In this document: one piece after another, positions 30,216-42,144 of the stretch
How positions within the stretch are numbered: position 1 is the first letter of the stretch
Layout of the letters: every line of letters begins with the position of its first letter
Assembly: GCF_029227915.1 (NCBI RefSeq)
Contig: NC_079879.1
Location: 15,126,001 to 15,190,000, forward strand
Direction of reading: 5' to 3'
DNA length: 64,000 bases
Origin: Hydractinia symbiolongicarpus
Taxonomy: Eukaryota; Cnidaria; Hydrozoa; Anthoathecata; Hydractiniidae
Translations under genes and position numbers: made by a program
The notes under the pieces: model-generated
Seen by the model: the letters and a program-made list of their open reading frames with translations, nothing else
What the model was told of the DNA's origin: nothing
The model's database searches: none

Positions 30216-31945
30216 TCATCAATATAGAAAGTGTTGCGGAGAGGTTGCCAAGGCAAAGGCATTAAGCACGGCAAGGAAAGGGCAAAGGCAGGCAAGGAAA
30301 TAGGAAGAGGAATCAGGAAGGCAGGGGTAGGCAAGGCATGGGAGCCACAGGCAAGGACATAGTAGGCAGGCACCAGAAAAGGCATAGGAAGGGTAGGCAA
30401 AGAAAGGCACGGTCAGTGCTGGCAAGGCAATGGAACGGCAAGGCAGGGGTGCATGACTTTAGTAGAAAATCTCCACCTTACAACTCAAAGATTGCGTATA
30501 TTCAATATGTCTAAGTTAAGTATAATATTAGTCCAGGAGTATAGAAAATATTGAGGTGCAAATGTTTCAAATTCAATATCTCAAAAAAAAGTCTCAAATT
30601 TATCTCAGGTCAATACACAGTGAATCATAGCAGAATTATGTGCCATTACAAGTATTTAAACAATCGGTCATAACGACATATCATTTTTTCATAAATCTGA
30701 GATTAACTTGGTTCCAATGACAACAACATTAAAAAGTCAAGATATAGAAATAATCAGAGAAGTCCTACTCAAAGGTTACCTATTATATGAAAACCTGGTT
30801 GTTGTAGGTGCAAGATAATTATGTTTTTCCTAGCCCTGTCCAGGATTTGAACCTGGATCTCTCATTAGCATGAGTGTCATAGCCATTAGACCAGCAGGGC
30901 ATAAACATAAATATATATACAAAACTTTACAGGTGAGTATTATATACACTTAGGAATTTACGCTGGTTAAGCCACAAGTAACTGTGTTACCTGGCGTTAA
31001 ACGCTTGATGGAACAATTAATACAAATTTTAAACTGTACCACACATTCAGGTGGCTGGCTTTAGTACAGGTGTGCAGTATATCATAAATCGAGTGAAACA
31101 CACAACATTAAAGGTGTGTCGGGTGTGTAATTATATTTTTCAGATTCACAAAATATATATTTCCTTCAACTTTAGCTTGAATAGAAACACAATTTACATA
31201 TTGTGCCATGTCATAGCGAAAACTGTTTCACAAAATGTTCCCGGTAAAACTTAAAATATATATGTACTTTAATCTGTGGCGCGCCATTAGGATAGGTAAA
31301 CAAACCCTTTCAAAAAAACTTTAGCACAACTTCTGTTAAATAGAAACACAGGTAATAGCTTGTCGTTAACACTAGGCTGAGTGATTAGTACAAATATACT
31401 GTGGCGCACATCCGAAAAACTTTGGTTCAAATAAACAGACAGTAAACACCCTGTTGTTATCCTACACAGCTAAAACAATCATGCAGCACTTTTATTTTGC
31501 GGAAAAGTTTTTGTAACATTTAAAAATAAAAACACTGCTCAAAACCTGTTTTTATGCTCCTAAAGAATCCTGCAATATTTTATGGGAAAAGTTTGTGCTA
31601 GATCAAAAATTAATCATAAAAATAGACAGCCGTAATACATTTTTAAAAAAACCTTTACTGCAACTTCGGTTTTAAAAAAACACAGCGAAAAAAAGCCTGT
31701 TGTTAGCCTGTGCAGCTAAAAATCAAATAGCAGTATGTGTTTTGTTTGCAAACAAGTTTTCATGACAGTAGGATAAAAATCTCTTATTCCAGACTGAACA
31801 AAAACATCATTAGAGCCACATGTGTAAGGATCGGGTCAAGTTACAAAAACAGAAATTATTGGGACATTATTTGTATACATATCGTGAAATTAGGTAAGAA
31901 ATAATGAATACACTTGGAGATTTTCAATACATGTTGACGATTGAA
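30216..31945 (+). repeat. 1.7-kb block, first of four near-identical copies
   Basis: GGCA minisatellite (30226-30450), a 340-bp spacer, a minus-strand SINE and a roughly 1-kb tail. Copies start at 33149, 40330 and 47139 (offsets about 2933, 10114, 16923). The second switches at about 34256 to a different block. Short conserved ORFs (for example 31051-31254) have no recognisable domain. Confidence 0.88.
30792..30900 (-). mobile_element. tRNA-headed SINE, copy 3
   Basis: Head 30900-30833 (GCCCTGCTGGTCTAATGGC...GGTTCAAATCC), tail ATAATTATCTTGCACCTACA to about 30792. It has a C substitution in the acceptor strand and a TTCAA B box. Confidence 0.8.
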
Positions 31946-31949
31946 CGAG

Positions 31950-32004
31950 ATATATCTATATCTATATCTATATCTATATCTATCTATCTATCTATCTATC
32001 TATC
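31950..32004 (+). repeat. (TATCTA)n/(TATC)n microsatellite
   Basis: Compound repeat after TTGAACGAGATA. The same locus in the 6.8-kb duplicated copies has different lengths (42064-42144, 48873-48914). Confidence 0.95.
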
Positions 32005-33148
32005 AAAATAATTTTCCCTTCTGTAACTTCAGCCGCACTGGTGTATGCTCAGCGGCAGGGTTAAAAAAGTTTATTTCCTGACGTGTGTACAATATATATA
32101 GCTAGCTACAACCGTCCACGAAAATATAGCTCTCTATTCCCCCTTAATGTTAAGAACTGCTCATTTGTGGCTAAGCAACGTAAACAATTACACATGACAT
32201 ACCTGTATATAAACATTTACTATCTGCAAAATACCTAGCTGGCTATGTATGGCCATTTTGTGGACGATTGTAGCTAGAACAAGCTGTATGATGGGACATT
32301 CCTACAGAGTAGAATTATCTCACTCACTCTGTAGTATATAGCTATGTATAATAGCTAGCTAGATAGAGGATAGGTAGAAAATCAGTCTCAAACAATTTTT
32401 CTATGCTAGCTATGTTGCTGATTTTATGCCAGCAAAAATAGCAATTTATTGCTAGCTACATGGGTAGTTCTATCCCAGCTAAGTAGTTAATTTTATGCTA
32501 GCCTTGTAGCTAGTTTGATGCTAGCTATATTGCATTGTTTGTTTGTTTTTATGCTAGCTAACTCTTACAGTAGCTAGGTAGCTAAATGCTATCTAAGTTC
32601 TATTATTATTCTAAATCTGCAGTTTTAAGCTAGCTAGCTTTAGGTGTGAGTGAGAATAAGAATAGGTTCATTACATGTAAAAAATAGTGATATACAAGCG
32701 AGCTAAACATACCCTTTCTTTATTTTCTTGAACAAGCCCTTCCTCCTTCAGCTGCGATATAGCTAGCTTAGATTAACGGAAGTTTGAGTTTGAGGCGCTA
32801 TGTTATTCGAGAAAAAGTCACGTGATATTAGTCAAAGTAACTATATATCACGTGTCTAAGGGTAGCTTAATCTCAACTGGAAATCCCCGCTAGGCCATCT
32901 TTAAAAGTAACAAAAGTACTCCATCACCGTGCCTTTGATGTTGTCTCGTTGAATCATAAATTTACGGGGAAAATGACCAGAGTAAGCTACTGGGCAACCC
33001 AGTCAAAAAGTTGACGAAAATTGAAAATTTTAATGTATAGGTGCGGAAACCCTATAACCCTCCGCCGTCCCTTATATTTGGCTTATTTAATGAGGAAATG
33101 GGCTCCGCTACGCTCCGGGCGCTGACGCGCCCTCCGCTTCTCTCCGCA
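32005..33148 (+). repeat. Interspersed repeat and TAGC/CACGTG block
   Basis: A copy of the 23.3-kb repeat (32020-32340), TAGCTAGC spacer, and a CACGTG block whose 32560-33148 portion is near-identical to about 39737-40338. It ends with GGGCGCTGACGCGCCC (itself near-palindromic) and the CTCTCCGCAA hairpin arm. Confidence 0.75.
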
Positions 33149-34255
33149 AATCAATATAGAAACTGTTGCGGAGAGGTTGCCAAGGCAAAGGCATTAAGCA
33201 CGGCAAGGAAAGGGCAAAGGCAGGCAAGGAAATAGGAAGAGGAATCAGGAATGCAGGGGTAGGCAAGGCATGGGAGCCACAGGCAAGGACATAGTAGGCA
33301 GGCACCAGAAAAGGCATAGGAAGGGTAGGCAAAGAAAGGCACGGTCAGTGCTGGCAAGGCAATGGAACGGCAAAGCAGGGGGGCATGACTTTAGTAGAAA
33401 ATCTCCACCTTACAACTCAAAGATTGCGTATACTCAATATGTCTAAGTTAAGTATCATATTAGTCCAGGAGTATAGAAAATATTGAGGTGCAAATGTTTC
33501 AAATTAAATATCTCAAAAAAAAGTCTCAAATTTATCTCAGGTCAATACACAGTGAATCATAGCAGAATTATGTGCCATTACAAGTATTTAAACAATCGGT
33601 CATAACGACATATCATTTTTTGATAAATCTGAGATTAACTTGGTTCCAATGACAACAACATTAAAAAGTCAAGATATAGAAATAATCAGAGAAGTCTTAC
33701 TCAAAGATTACCTATTATATGAAAACCTGGTTGTTGTAGGTGCAAGATAATTATGTTTTTCCTAGCCCTGTCCAGGATTTGAACCTGGATCTCTCATTAG
33801 CATGAGTGTCATAGCCATTAGACCAGCAGGGCATAAACATAAATATATATACAAAACTTTACAGGTGAGTATTATATACACTTAGGAGATTTACGCTGGT
33901 TAAGCCACAAGTAACTCTGTTACCTGGCGTTAAACCCTTGATGGAACAATTAATACAAATTTTAAACTGTACCACACATTCAGGTGGCTCGCTTTAGTAC
34001 AGGTGTGCAGTATATCATAAATCGAGTGAAACACACAACATTAAAGGTGTGTCAGGTGTGTAATTATATTTTTCAGATTCACAAAATATATATTTCCTTC
34101 AACTTTAGCTTGAATAGAAACACAATTTACATATTGTGCTATGTCATAGCGAAAACTGTTTCACAAAATGTTCCCGGTAAAACTTAATATATATATGTAC
34201 TTTAATCTGTGGTGCGCCATTAGTATAGGTAAACAAACCTTTGAAAATAACTTTA
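33149..34255 (+). repeat. Second copy of the GGCA-SINE block, truncated
   Basis: Near-identical to 30216-31330, including the GGCA array (33160-33385), then switching to sequence matching 28096 onward. A mosaic junction. Confidence 0.85.
33724..33832 (-). mobile_element. tRNA-headed SINE, copy 4
   Basis: Head 33832-33765 identical in sequence to copy 3, with the same flanks, so it arose by segmental duplication and not by retroposition. Confidence 0.8.
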
Positions 34256-35316
34256 GCACAACTTCTGTTACATAGAAACACAGGTAACAGCTTGTCGTTA
34301 ACACAGGGCTGAGTGATTTGTATAGGTATACTGTTTCGCACATACGTTTCGGTACAATACCCATTTCTAAAAAACTATCCTAACTTCAGTTCAAACAAAC
34401 AGACAGTTAACAACCTGTTCTTATCCTACGCAGCTAAAACAATTAATTTTGTAACATTTAAAAATAAAAATACAGTTTATAACCTGTTTTTACCTTCTCT
34501 AAGCAAAAAACCCCCGCAATATTTAATGGAAAAAGTTTCTGTTAAAGATTAAAAATTAAACACGGCACTATGATTGAGTGTATTATCTCACTCACTGTGT
34601 AGTATATGTAGAGCTATAGCTATCTATAGCCAGAAAATCTATTTCTTTGTAGCTAGCTAGTTTTATACTAGCCATTATGATATTGTTTGATCTTTTTTAT
34701 GCTATTAGCTAGCTAGCTCTTCAATTCAAGTAGCTCTAGCTAGCTATTTAAGTTCTATTATTATTCCAGCTCAGTCATTAGTTTTATGCTAGCTAGCCTT
34801 AGGTGTGAGTGAGAATAAGAAAGGGTTCATTACATACCCTTTCTTTCTTCTCTTTCTTGAACATAACAAGCCCTTCCGTCAGTTGCGATATGGCTTAGAT
34901 TGAGTTTGAGGCGCTATGTTTTCGAGAAAATGTCATGTGATGTTAGTAAAAGTGATTTATGTATCACGTGGCTAAAAAGTGTAGGCAGATTTAACCTAAA
35001 CTGGAAACGGCACCATTTACGCTTGGTACCATATTTAAAAAACAACAAAAACTCCATCGCCGTGCTAAAAACATGTTGTCTCGCGCACTAGAAAAATGTA
35101 CTTAAGAATGACCATATTAAATCGCTGGGAAACTGACTCAAAAACGGCCGAATTTTGGATATTTTTGATGTATAGGGGGAGGAGGCGCGGAAATCGTATA
35201 GAAATCCTATATACTCTCCACCGTACTTTCTTTTTCTTTTATATTTGGCTTATTTAATGAGGAAATGGGCTCCGCTACGCTCCGGGCGCTGACGCGCCCT
35301 CCGCTTCTCTCCGCAA
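34256..35316 (+). repeat. Second copy of the 28096-29155 block
   Basis: Near-identical to 28096-29155 but ending with the GGGCGCTGACGCGCCC hairpin version seen at 33118. No coding sequence. Confidence 0.82.
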
Positions 35317-35435
35317 AAATGGAAGGTTATGTAGAGCTATCACTATTTTTCACTTTTAGGTCATTCACACCCCTAAAAAGCTCCCTAACTAAAGCATAAA
35401 ACATAATTTAGTGGCTCAGATTTTCTAGCTAAATA

Positions 35436-35923
35436 AAGAGGGTGCCGATAAGCCGCAAACGCCCGCATATATACGGGCGAGTTCGGACGACTTTTCGAAT
35501 TAAATTGACGTTTGTCGGCCGAAACCGCCCGCACTTTCCCGAACACGCCCGAACTCGCCTGGAACATTCCCGAAATGCAACACCTTGTAACATAAACATG
35601 GCGGACGACAGTTAAAAGAATGTGTTTGAAGAGAAAGGAGTTAATAAAGTTTATATATAAGTTATTTATCAAGTAAATCTTATCACAAATCATAAAAAAC
35701 AGTTCTTTTAAGAACTTCGCTATCACATAGTTAGTTCATTTTAATTTTTATACTTTTTTAAATAATTCTTTGAGAGTCATTTGTGGTGAATCTTTTTTTT
35801 TCGGGCATTGTTCGGGACTATGCGGGTTTTTTCAGGCAAATACCCGACCTTTTTTCAAAAAGCCGAACTCGCCCGAAAACGCCCGCACTTTTTACGGCGT
35901 ATGCGGCTTATCGGCACCCTCGT
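35436..35923. mobile_element. 488-bp MITE with 8-bp target duplication (hAT-like)
   Basis: Inverted ends GAGGGTGCCGATAAGCCGCA (from 35438) and TGCGGCTTATCGGCACCCTC (to 35921), plus two extra bases each side, are flanked by GCTAAATA at 35428-35435 and 35924-35931. The interior is CCCGAAC/CGCCCGCA-rich near both ends. An 8-bp duplication fits hAT or P; hAT is more usual for such MITEs. No ORF. Confidence 0.85.
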
Positions 35924-35931
35924 GCTAAATA

Positions 35932-36475
35932 TACCAAACTAGGTGCCATATTTTTTAGTAAAAAGACTGTGAGCATATATAAGATGCACATGTAAAGTTT
36001 TTCATATATATATAATCATGCCCTGTTGGTCTAATGGCTATGACACTCATGCAAATGAGAGATCCAGGTTCAAATCCTGGACAGGGCTAGGAAAAACATA
36101 ATTATCTTGCACTTACAACAACCAGGTAAATGTTTCGCCTTTTTCGTGGACTTCTCTAATTATTTCTATATCTTGACTTTTTAATGTTGTTGTCATTGGA
36201 ACCAAGTTAACTTTTAATCTCAGATTTATTAAAAATTGATAGTTTTTTTGGCGTTATGACCGATTGTTTAAATATTTGTATTGGCACATAATTCTGCTAA
36301 CATGATTCACTGTATATATATTGACCGGATATAAATTAGAGAGCTTTGTTTGAGCTAATGAATTTGAAATATTTGCATCTCAATATTTTCTATACTCCTG
36401 GATTAATATGATACATATCTTAGATATATCGAGTATACGAATCTTTGAGTTGTAGGGAGACTTTAGGACGGATTT
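35932..36475 (-). repeat. Inverted partial copy of the SINE-flanking block
   Basis: SINE followed by sequence that is the reverse complement, with divergence, of about 30480-30790 (for example GACTTTTTAATGTTGTTGTC). The orientation is opposite to the other copies nearby. Confidence 0.75.
36020..36125 (+). mobile_element. tRNA-headed SINE, copy 5
   Basis: Plus-strand head 36020-36087 with perfect GCCCTGT/ACAGGGC acceptor and B box GGTTCAAATCC. Tail ...CATAATTATCTTGCACTTAC to 36125. Confidence 0.8.
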
Positions 36476-37998
36476 TGGAGCTAGCTAGCTGCTACTGCAC
36501 ACAGTGAGTGATGTCCATCACATAACTACTTTGTAGTTTTATCCAGCTCCACAAAATGTGTTGGCTCTTGACAAATTTTTTAAATGTATATAAAGAATGA
36601 CTAAAAAAACTTAGCAAAATCAACAAAAGAACATCGCTAATTTTTCCACATATAATACTTCCTGTCAATATTTATATAGACATTGACATGGTCACATGTT
36701 ACCGACACCAAAGGTAATTTTTTTCAAGATTGGATGACAGAGAAGTGTTGGGGAGAGGGCAGGGGGAGGAGAGTCATATGATTGTGGAGCTAGCTAGAAA
36801 TTAAGAGGCATCACCAAACACCCAGAGGAGTAAATATTTAGCTACCGCTGGGGCATCACGGTGCTGGATGCAATTTTTGTTTAACATGTAAATTTGTAGT
36901 CGTCGGATTCTAAACAAAATGTAGACCCATAGACTATTTGGCGTTCCAAACAGACTACTCTTTCGCTAATACAGCAACAGGATCATGTGTCTTCAAATTA
37001 ATTTTATACACTAGTGCGAGTCATGTTTTAGAAACTAAAATTATTTCTATATATATATATCAGGATTAACACCAACATCCATATTTTCTAGTAACAATTT
37101 TTTTTAATTTCTAAGGAGTGGTTCTTGTGCAATCATTAACATGTCCTGAAAATCTTCAAACATCTATATAATAACAGAAAAAATAACATAGAAACATAGA
37201 GAATCTTCAAATATATATAAACATTGAACAACATCGAGCTTTTATTTGAATTTATAGTTATGCATTTTATTGAGTATATATATACATCTTTTTTTTTTGA
37301 ATTAAGACTTCTTTTGTTATTTTTTCTATGTTAGGATAAAACTTTGTTAGGATGTATAATTACATGAAAAAAGAACCTTGTTTCTACTTTTCAGTTAAGC
37401 AAACTTTTCGAAGTAAAATAACACAAATAAAAATGTGCATGCTCAGATACATTTCGCCTGCAAATTTGCCATCCAATTCGCATAAGAAAAATCCTTCGTA
37501 ACGTTTTGTAGCATCTTCTGATTTGTTTTGTTCTAAATAAAATGTGTCACTGACCCATATAGAATATTGTGTCCAGAATAGACTGTGTTTTTGCTAATAA
37601 AGAAGCCCCATGACATATAAAAATTTGTGAGTAAAAATTCTCCATATATAAAGCCTCAGAAAACAGTATAGTCACTGTAGTTCGATCTAACCCTCATCCT
37701 CCTCTCTCTAGAGATGAAGTAGAAGAAGAGGAAAAAGTGACTGACGTTGGTCGTCCACGACAGGCGTGAAGCTACAACTTCAAAAGTTAACATAAGTAAC
37801 ATATGGTGTGCAGAGAGTACAAAGTTTTGACTCATTTTGGTTATATATTTTTATATTTTGATTTGTTTTTTGCTGTTGTGGTTAATATTGCAGTTCTGAG
37901 ACACTTGTATAAAGAAAACTAAATGATGTTCTTATATATCAGACTTTCTGTACATGTGTGGCTATAATGTGCAACTATAAAAGTATATATGCATTCAT
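36476..37998. other. AT-rich region without recognisable features
   Basis: Scattered ATATAT runs and two passages with GTTGACGATTG/AACATGTCCTG-like similarity to repeats elsewhere. No ORF above background, no inverted ends found. Confidence 0.5.
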
Positions 37999-38095
37999 GC
38001 CCTGTTGGTCTAATGGCTATGACACTCTTATAAATGAGAGATCCAAGTTCGAATCCTGGACAGGGCTAGGAAAAACAATAATTATGTTGCACATA
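37999..38095 (+). mobile_element. tRNA-headed SINE, copy 6
   Basis: Head 37999-38066 with B box AGTTCGAATCC, then CTAGGAAAAACAATAATTAT and a diverged tail. Flanks differ from the duplicated blocks, so this is an independent insertion. Confidence 0.78.
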
Positions 38096-38190
38096 TAGCT
38101 ATACATTGCAGTATTAAGGATATTATATTCCGTATACTATGATGTATATATATATATATTCTGATTTTTACCCTGACTTTTTACCTTTGC

Positions 38191-38250
38191 CGCAGGGATC
38201 TGTGTTGGACCCCTGCTTTTTCTTTTGTGTATTGATGACTAAAAATCTGT
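38191..38250 (+). pseudogene. Reverse-transcriptase remnant (non-LTR type)
   Basis: Translation gives PQGSVLDP followed, after an apparent frameshift, by leucine/phenylalanine-rich codons and a D: the PQGSVLGPLLF..Y-x-x-D-like RT motif of non-LTR retrotransposons. Only about 20 codons are recognisable. It is highly decayed. Confidence 0.5.
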
Positions 38251-39159
38251 CATCAATATAAACCACCACCACCTATATTTGTGTCTTGCAAGCATAACTT
38301 TAGGTTATAAAATTCTTTATTAAGCTATTATAAAACAATTTGCATTTTGTCCTATTATTTGTGTCTTGAATATAATTTAAGAATATCGAGGCTGAGAAAT
38401 GGGTTAAAATTAGAAATATCCTAAGAATATACCCAGGCTCAACTTCTTGTTTTAGATATGAAAATTTGTGTGATGCGCAGATTTTGATTAGAGGTTTATT
38501 TCTTATACTGTATGTTTATTTTCTTGTCGGATCACATGTCGTTTTCACTTTGTTTAATGACTTTCCACCATTTTTTTAACCATCTTTAAGCATATTAAGG
38601 GTAATCATACTTTCCGGTGAAGAATATTTTTAAGAATATTGGAGGCTGAGATTTGTCAAAAAGCTAAGGATACTGAGGCTGAAACGAAAAAACAATATTC
38701 TTATAAAAAAAAGCGTGTAAACCGGTTTTTCAAAATTCGTGTTAATTTAAAGACTTTTAATTTCATGACTCGTTGATTAAAATACTGTAAATTGCCGACT
38801 TTTTTTACAATAAATAAAATCGCCTGTTACCGTAATTTTCGCTCCGTGTGATGTAGCATATTCTCAAATTCGCGTTAATTAAATGTAATTTGCGTTAATT
38901 TCTTGACTCGTTAATTTCATGGAATAATAAAGAATAAAGTGGTAGTTTGTTCTGATAATATTCGTTCCTTTGCATGCTGGAAAATTTTTTCAATAAACTT
39001 ACTTAGTTTCACCTCAAACTTCGGGATTAAGCCTGAAACACACGATCCTTTAATACGAAAGGTCAAAAACTGATGGATAATGATCAATATTACTTACTTT
39101 ATTAGACACAAGTGTAAATATTTAAGTATATTTAATTAACAAAATTACATAATTATTAC
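38251..39159. other. AT-rich region, possible decayed retrotransposon
   Basis: Short recurring AAGAATAT...GAGGCTGAG phrases (about 38380-38690) but no full repeat unit. Nothing coding. Confidence 0.45.
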
Positions 39160-39258
39160 GCCTTGTTAGTCTAATGGCTATGACACTCGTAAACGAGAGA
39201 TCCAGGTTCGAATCCTGGACAGGGCATGAAAAACATTATCTTGCACCTACAACAACCC
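39160..39258 (+). mobile_element. tRNA-headed SINE, copy 7
   Basis: Head 39160-39225 is two nucleotides shorter in the anticodon arm (CTCGTAAACGAG) and has GCCTTGT at the 5' end. Tail ATTATCTTGCACCTACAACA to 39258. Confidence 0.8.
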
Positions 39259-39339
39259 CGTTGTATTATATTGATAAAATTCTGTATATTGACCTTATAA
39301 TACCTTAATTAAATATACGTAATCTTCGAGTTGTAGAAG

Positions 39340-39735
39340 GGGAAGGAGTGTATATTTAAATGCCTGGCCCTGCCTTGCCGTTCCCTTTCTATGTCTTTTC
39401 TGTTGCCTGCTTACTATGCCCTTGTCTGTGCCTCCCATGCCTTGCCTACCCCTGCCTTGCTGATTCCTCTTCCTGTTTTCTTGCCTGCCTTTGTCGCTCC
39501 CTTTCCTTGCTGTTCTTAATAAATCCCTTCCTTTCCTATGCCTTTTCTGGTGCCTGCCTGCTATGCCCTTGCCTGTGCCTCCCATGCCTTGCCTACCCCT
39601 GTCTTGCCTACCCCTGCCTTGCTGATTCCTCTCCCTGTTTCCTTGCCTGCCTTTGCCGTGCAACGCTAAATATATTGTCGTGCCCTTTCCTTAATGCCTT
39701 TGCCTTGGCAACCTCTCCGCAACACTTTCTATACT
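39340..39735 (-). repeat. GGCA-rich minisatellite, inverted and expanded copy
   Basis: The array appears as TGCCTTGCC/CCCTTGCCTG on the plus strand, about 380 bp long against about 220 bp for other copies, with an internal partial duplication. It ends CAACCTCTCCGCAACACTTT at 39730, then switches straight into a plus-orientation block. Confidence 0.85.
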
Positions 39736-40081
39736 GGTTATGCTAGCTAACTCTTACAGTAGCTAGGTAGCTAAATGCTATCTAAGTTCTATTATTATTC
39801 TATCTAAATCTGCAGTTTTAAGCTAGCTAGCTTTAGGTGTGAGTGAGAATAAGAATGGGTTCATTACATGTAAAAAATAGTGATATACAAGCGAGCTAAA
39901 CATACCCTTTCTTCATTTTCTTGAACAAGCCCTTCCTCCTTCGGCTGCGATATAGCTAGCTTAGATTAACGGAAGTTTGAGTTTGAGGCGCTATGTTATC
40001 CGAGAAAAAGTCACGTGATATTAGTCAAAGTGACTATATATCACGTGGCTAAAGGTGCCTTAATCTCAACTGGAAATCCCC
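39736..40081 (+). repeat. Copy of the 32560 block up to the 6.8-kb duplication
   Basis: Near-identical to about 32560-32900. The 6.8-kb tandem duplication starts inside this repeat at 40082. Confidence 0.8.
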
Positions 40082-40339
40082 GTTAGGCCATCTTTAAAAG
40101 TAACAAAAGCACTCCATCACCGTGCCTTTGATGTTGTCTCGTTGAATCATAAATTTACGGGGAAAATGACCAGAGTAAGCTACTGGGCAACCCAGTCAAA
40201 AAGTTGACGAAAATTGAAAATTTTGATGTATAGGTGCGGAAACCCTATAACCCTCCACCGTCCCTTATATTTGCCTTATTTAATTATATTTGGCTTATTT
40301 AATGAGGAAATGGGCTCCGCTTTTCTCCGCAATCAATAT

Positions 40340-40560
40340 AGAAAGTGTTGCGGAGAGGTTGCCAAGGCAAAGGCATTAAGCACGGCAAGGAAAGGGCAAA
40401 GGCAGGCAAGGAAATAGGAAGAGGAATCAGGAAGGCAGGGGTAGGCAAGGCATGGGAGCCACAGGCAAGGACATAGTAGGCAGGCACCAGAAAAGGCATA
40501 GGAAGGGTAGGCAAAGAAAGCACGGTCAGTGCTGGCAAGGCAATGGAACGGCAAGGCAGG
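40340..40560 (+). repeat. GGCA-rich minisatellite in unit 1
   Basis: As at 30226-30450, with hairpin arms TTCTCCGCAA and TTGCGGAGAG around AATATAGAAAG. Its ORFs on both strands are composition artefacts. Confidence 0.88.
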
Positions 40561-40904
40561 GGTGCATGACTTTAGTAGAAAATCTCCACCTTACAACTCA
40601 AAGATTGCGTATATTCAATATGTCTAAGTTAAGTATCATATTAGTCCAGGAGTATAGAAAATATTGAGGTGCAAATGTTTCAAATTCAATATCTCAAAAA
40701 AAAAGTCTCAAATTTATCTCAGGTCAATACACAGTGAATCATAGCAGAATTATGTGCCATTACAAGTATTTAAACAATCGGTCATAACGACATATCATTT
40801 TTTCATAAATCTGAGATTAACTTGGTTCCAATGACAACAACATTAAAAAGTCAAGATATAGAAATAATCAGAGAAGTCCTACTCAAAGGTTACCTATTAT
40901 ATGA

Positions 40905-41014
40905 AAACCTGGTTGTTGTAGGTGCAAGATAATTATGTTTTTCCTAGCCCTGTCCAGGATTTGAACCTGGATCTCTCATTAGCATGAGTGTCATAGCCAT
41001 TAGACCAGCAGGGC
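40905..41014 (-). mobile_element. tRNA-headed SINE, copy 8
   Basis: Head 41014-40947 and flanks match copies 3 and 4. Part of the segmental duplication. Confidence 0.8.
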
Positions 41015-42063
41015 ATAAACATAAATATATATACAAAACTTTACAGGTGAGTATTATATACACTTAGGAATTTACGCTGGTTAAGCCACAAGTAACTGTG
41101 TTACCTGGCGTTAAACGCTTGATGGAACAATTAATACAAATTTTAAACTGTACCACACATTCAGGTGGCTGGCTTTAGTACAGGTGTGCAGTATATCATA
41201 AATCGAGTGAAACACACAACATTAAAGGTGTGTCGGGTGTGTAATTATATTTTTCAGATTCACAAAATATATATTTCCTTCAACTTTAGCTTGAATAGAA
41301 ACACAATTTACATATTGTGCCATGTCATAGCGAAAACTGTTTCACAAAATGTTCCCAGTAAAACTTAAAATATATATGTACTTTAATCTGTGGCGCGCCA
41401 TTAGTATAGGTAAACAAACCCTTTCAAAAAAACTTTAGCACAACTTCTGTTAAATAGAAACACAGGTAATAGCTTGTCGTTAACACTAGGCTGAGTGATT
41501 AGTACAAATATACTGTGGCGCACATCCGAAAAACTTTGGTTCAAATAAACAGACAGTAAACACCCTGTTGTTATCCTACACAGCTAAAACAATCATGCAG
41601 CACTTTTATTTTGCGAAAAAAGTTTTTGTAACATTTAAAAATAAAAACACTGCTCAAAACCTGTTTTTATGCTCCTAAAGAATCCTGCAATATTTTATGG
41701 GAAAAGTTTGTGCTAGATCAAAAATTAATCATAAAATCAGACAGCCGTAATACATTTTTAAAAAAACCTTTACTGCAACTTCGGTTTTAAAAAAACACAG
41801 CGAAAAAAAGCCTGTTGTTAGCCTGTGCAGCTAAAAATCAAATAGCAGTATGTGTTTTGTTTGCAAACAAGTTTTCATGACAGTAGGATAAAAATCTCTT
41901 ATTCCAGATTGAACAAAAACATCATTAGAGCCACATGTGTAAGGATCGGGTCAAGTTACAAAAACAGAAATTATTGGGACATTATTTGTATACATATCGT
42001 GAAATTAGGTAAGAAATAATGAATACACTTGGAGATTTTCAATACATGTTGACGATTGAACGA

Positions 42064-42095
42064 GATATCTATATCTATATCTATATCTATATCTA

Positions 42096-42144
<49 letters not shown>
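42064..42144 (+). repeat. (ATATCT)n(ATCT)n microsatellite, long allele
   Basis: 40 bp (ten tetramers) longer than in unit 2. This accounts for the whole length difference between the units. Confidence 0.95.

Noticed and set aside
31051-31254. 67-codon ORF conserved in four block copies
   Set aside because: Conservation is explained by recent segmental duplication, and non-coding flanks are equally conserved.
36020-36087. Functional tRNA gene
   Set aside because: Acceptor and T arm fit, but the anticodon arm lacks a 5-bp stem with 7-nt loop in all nine copies, and a conserved SINE tail follows. Treated as a tRNA-derived SINE.
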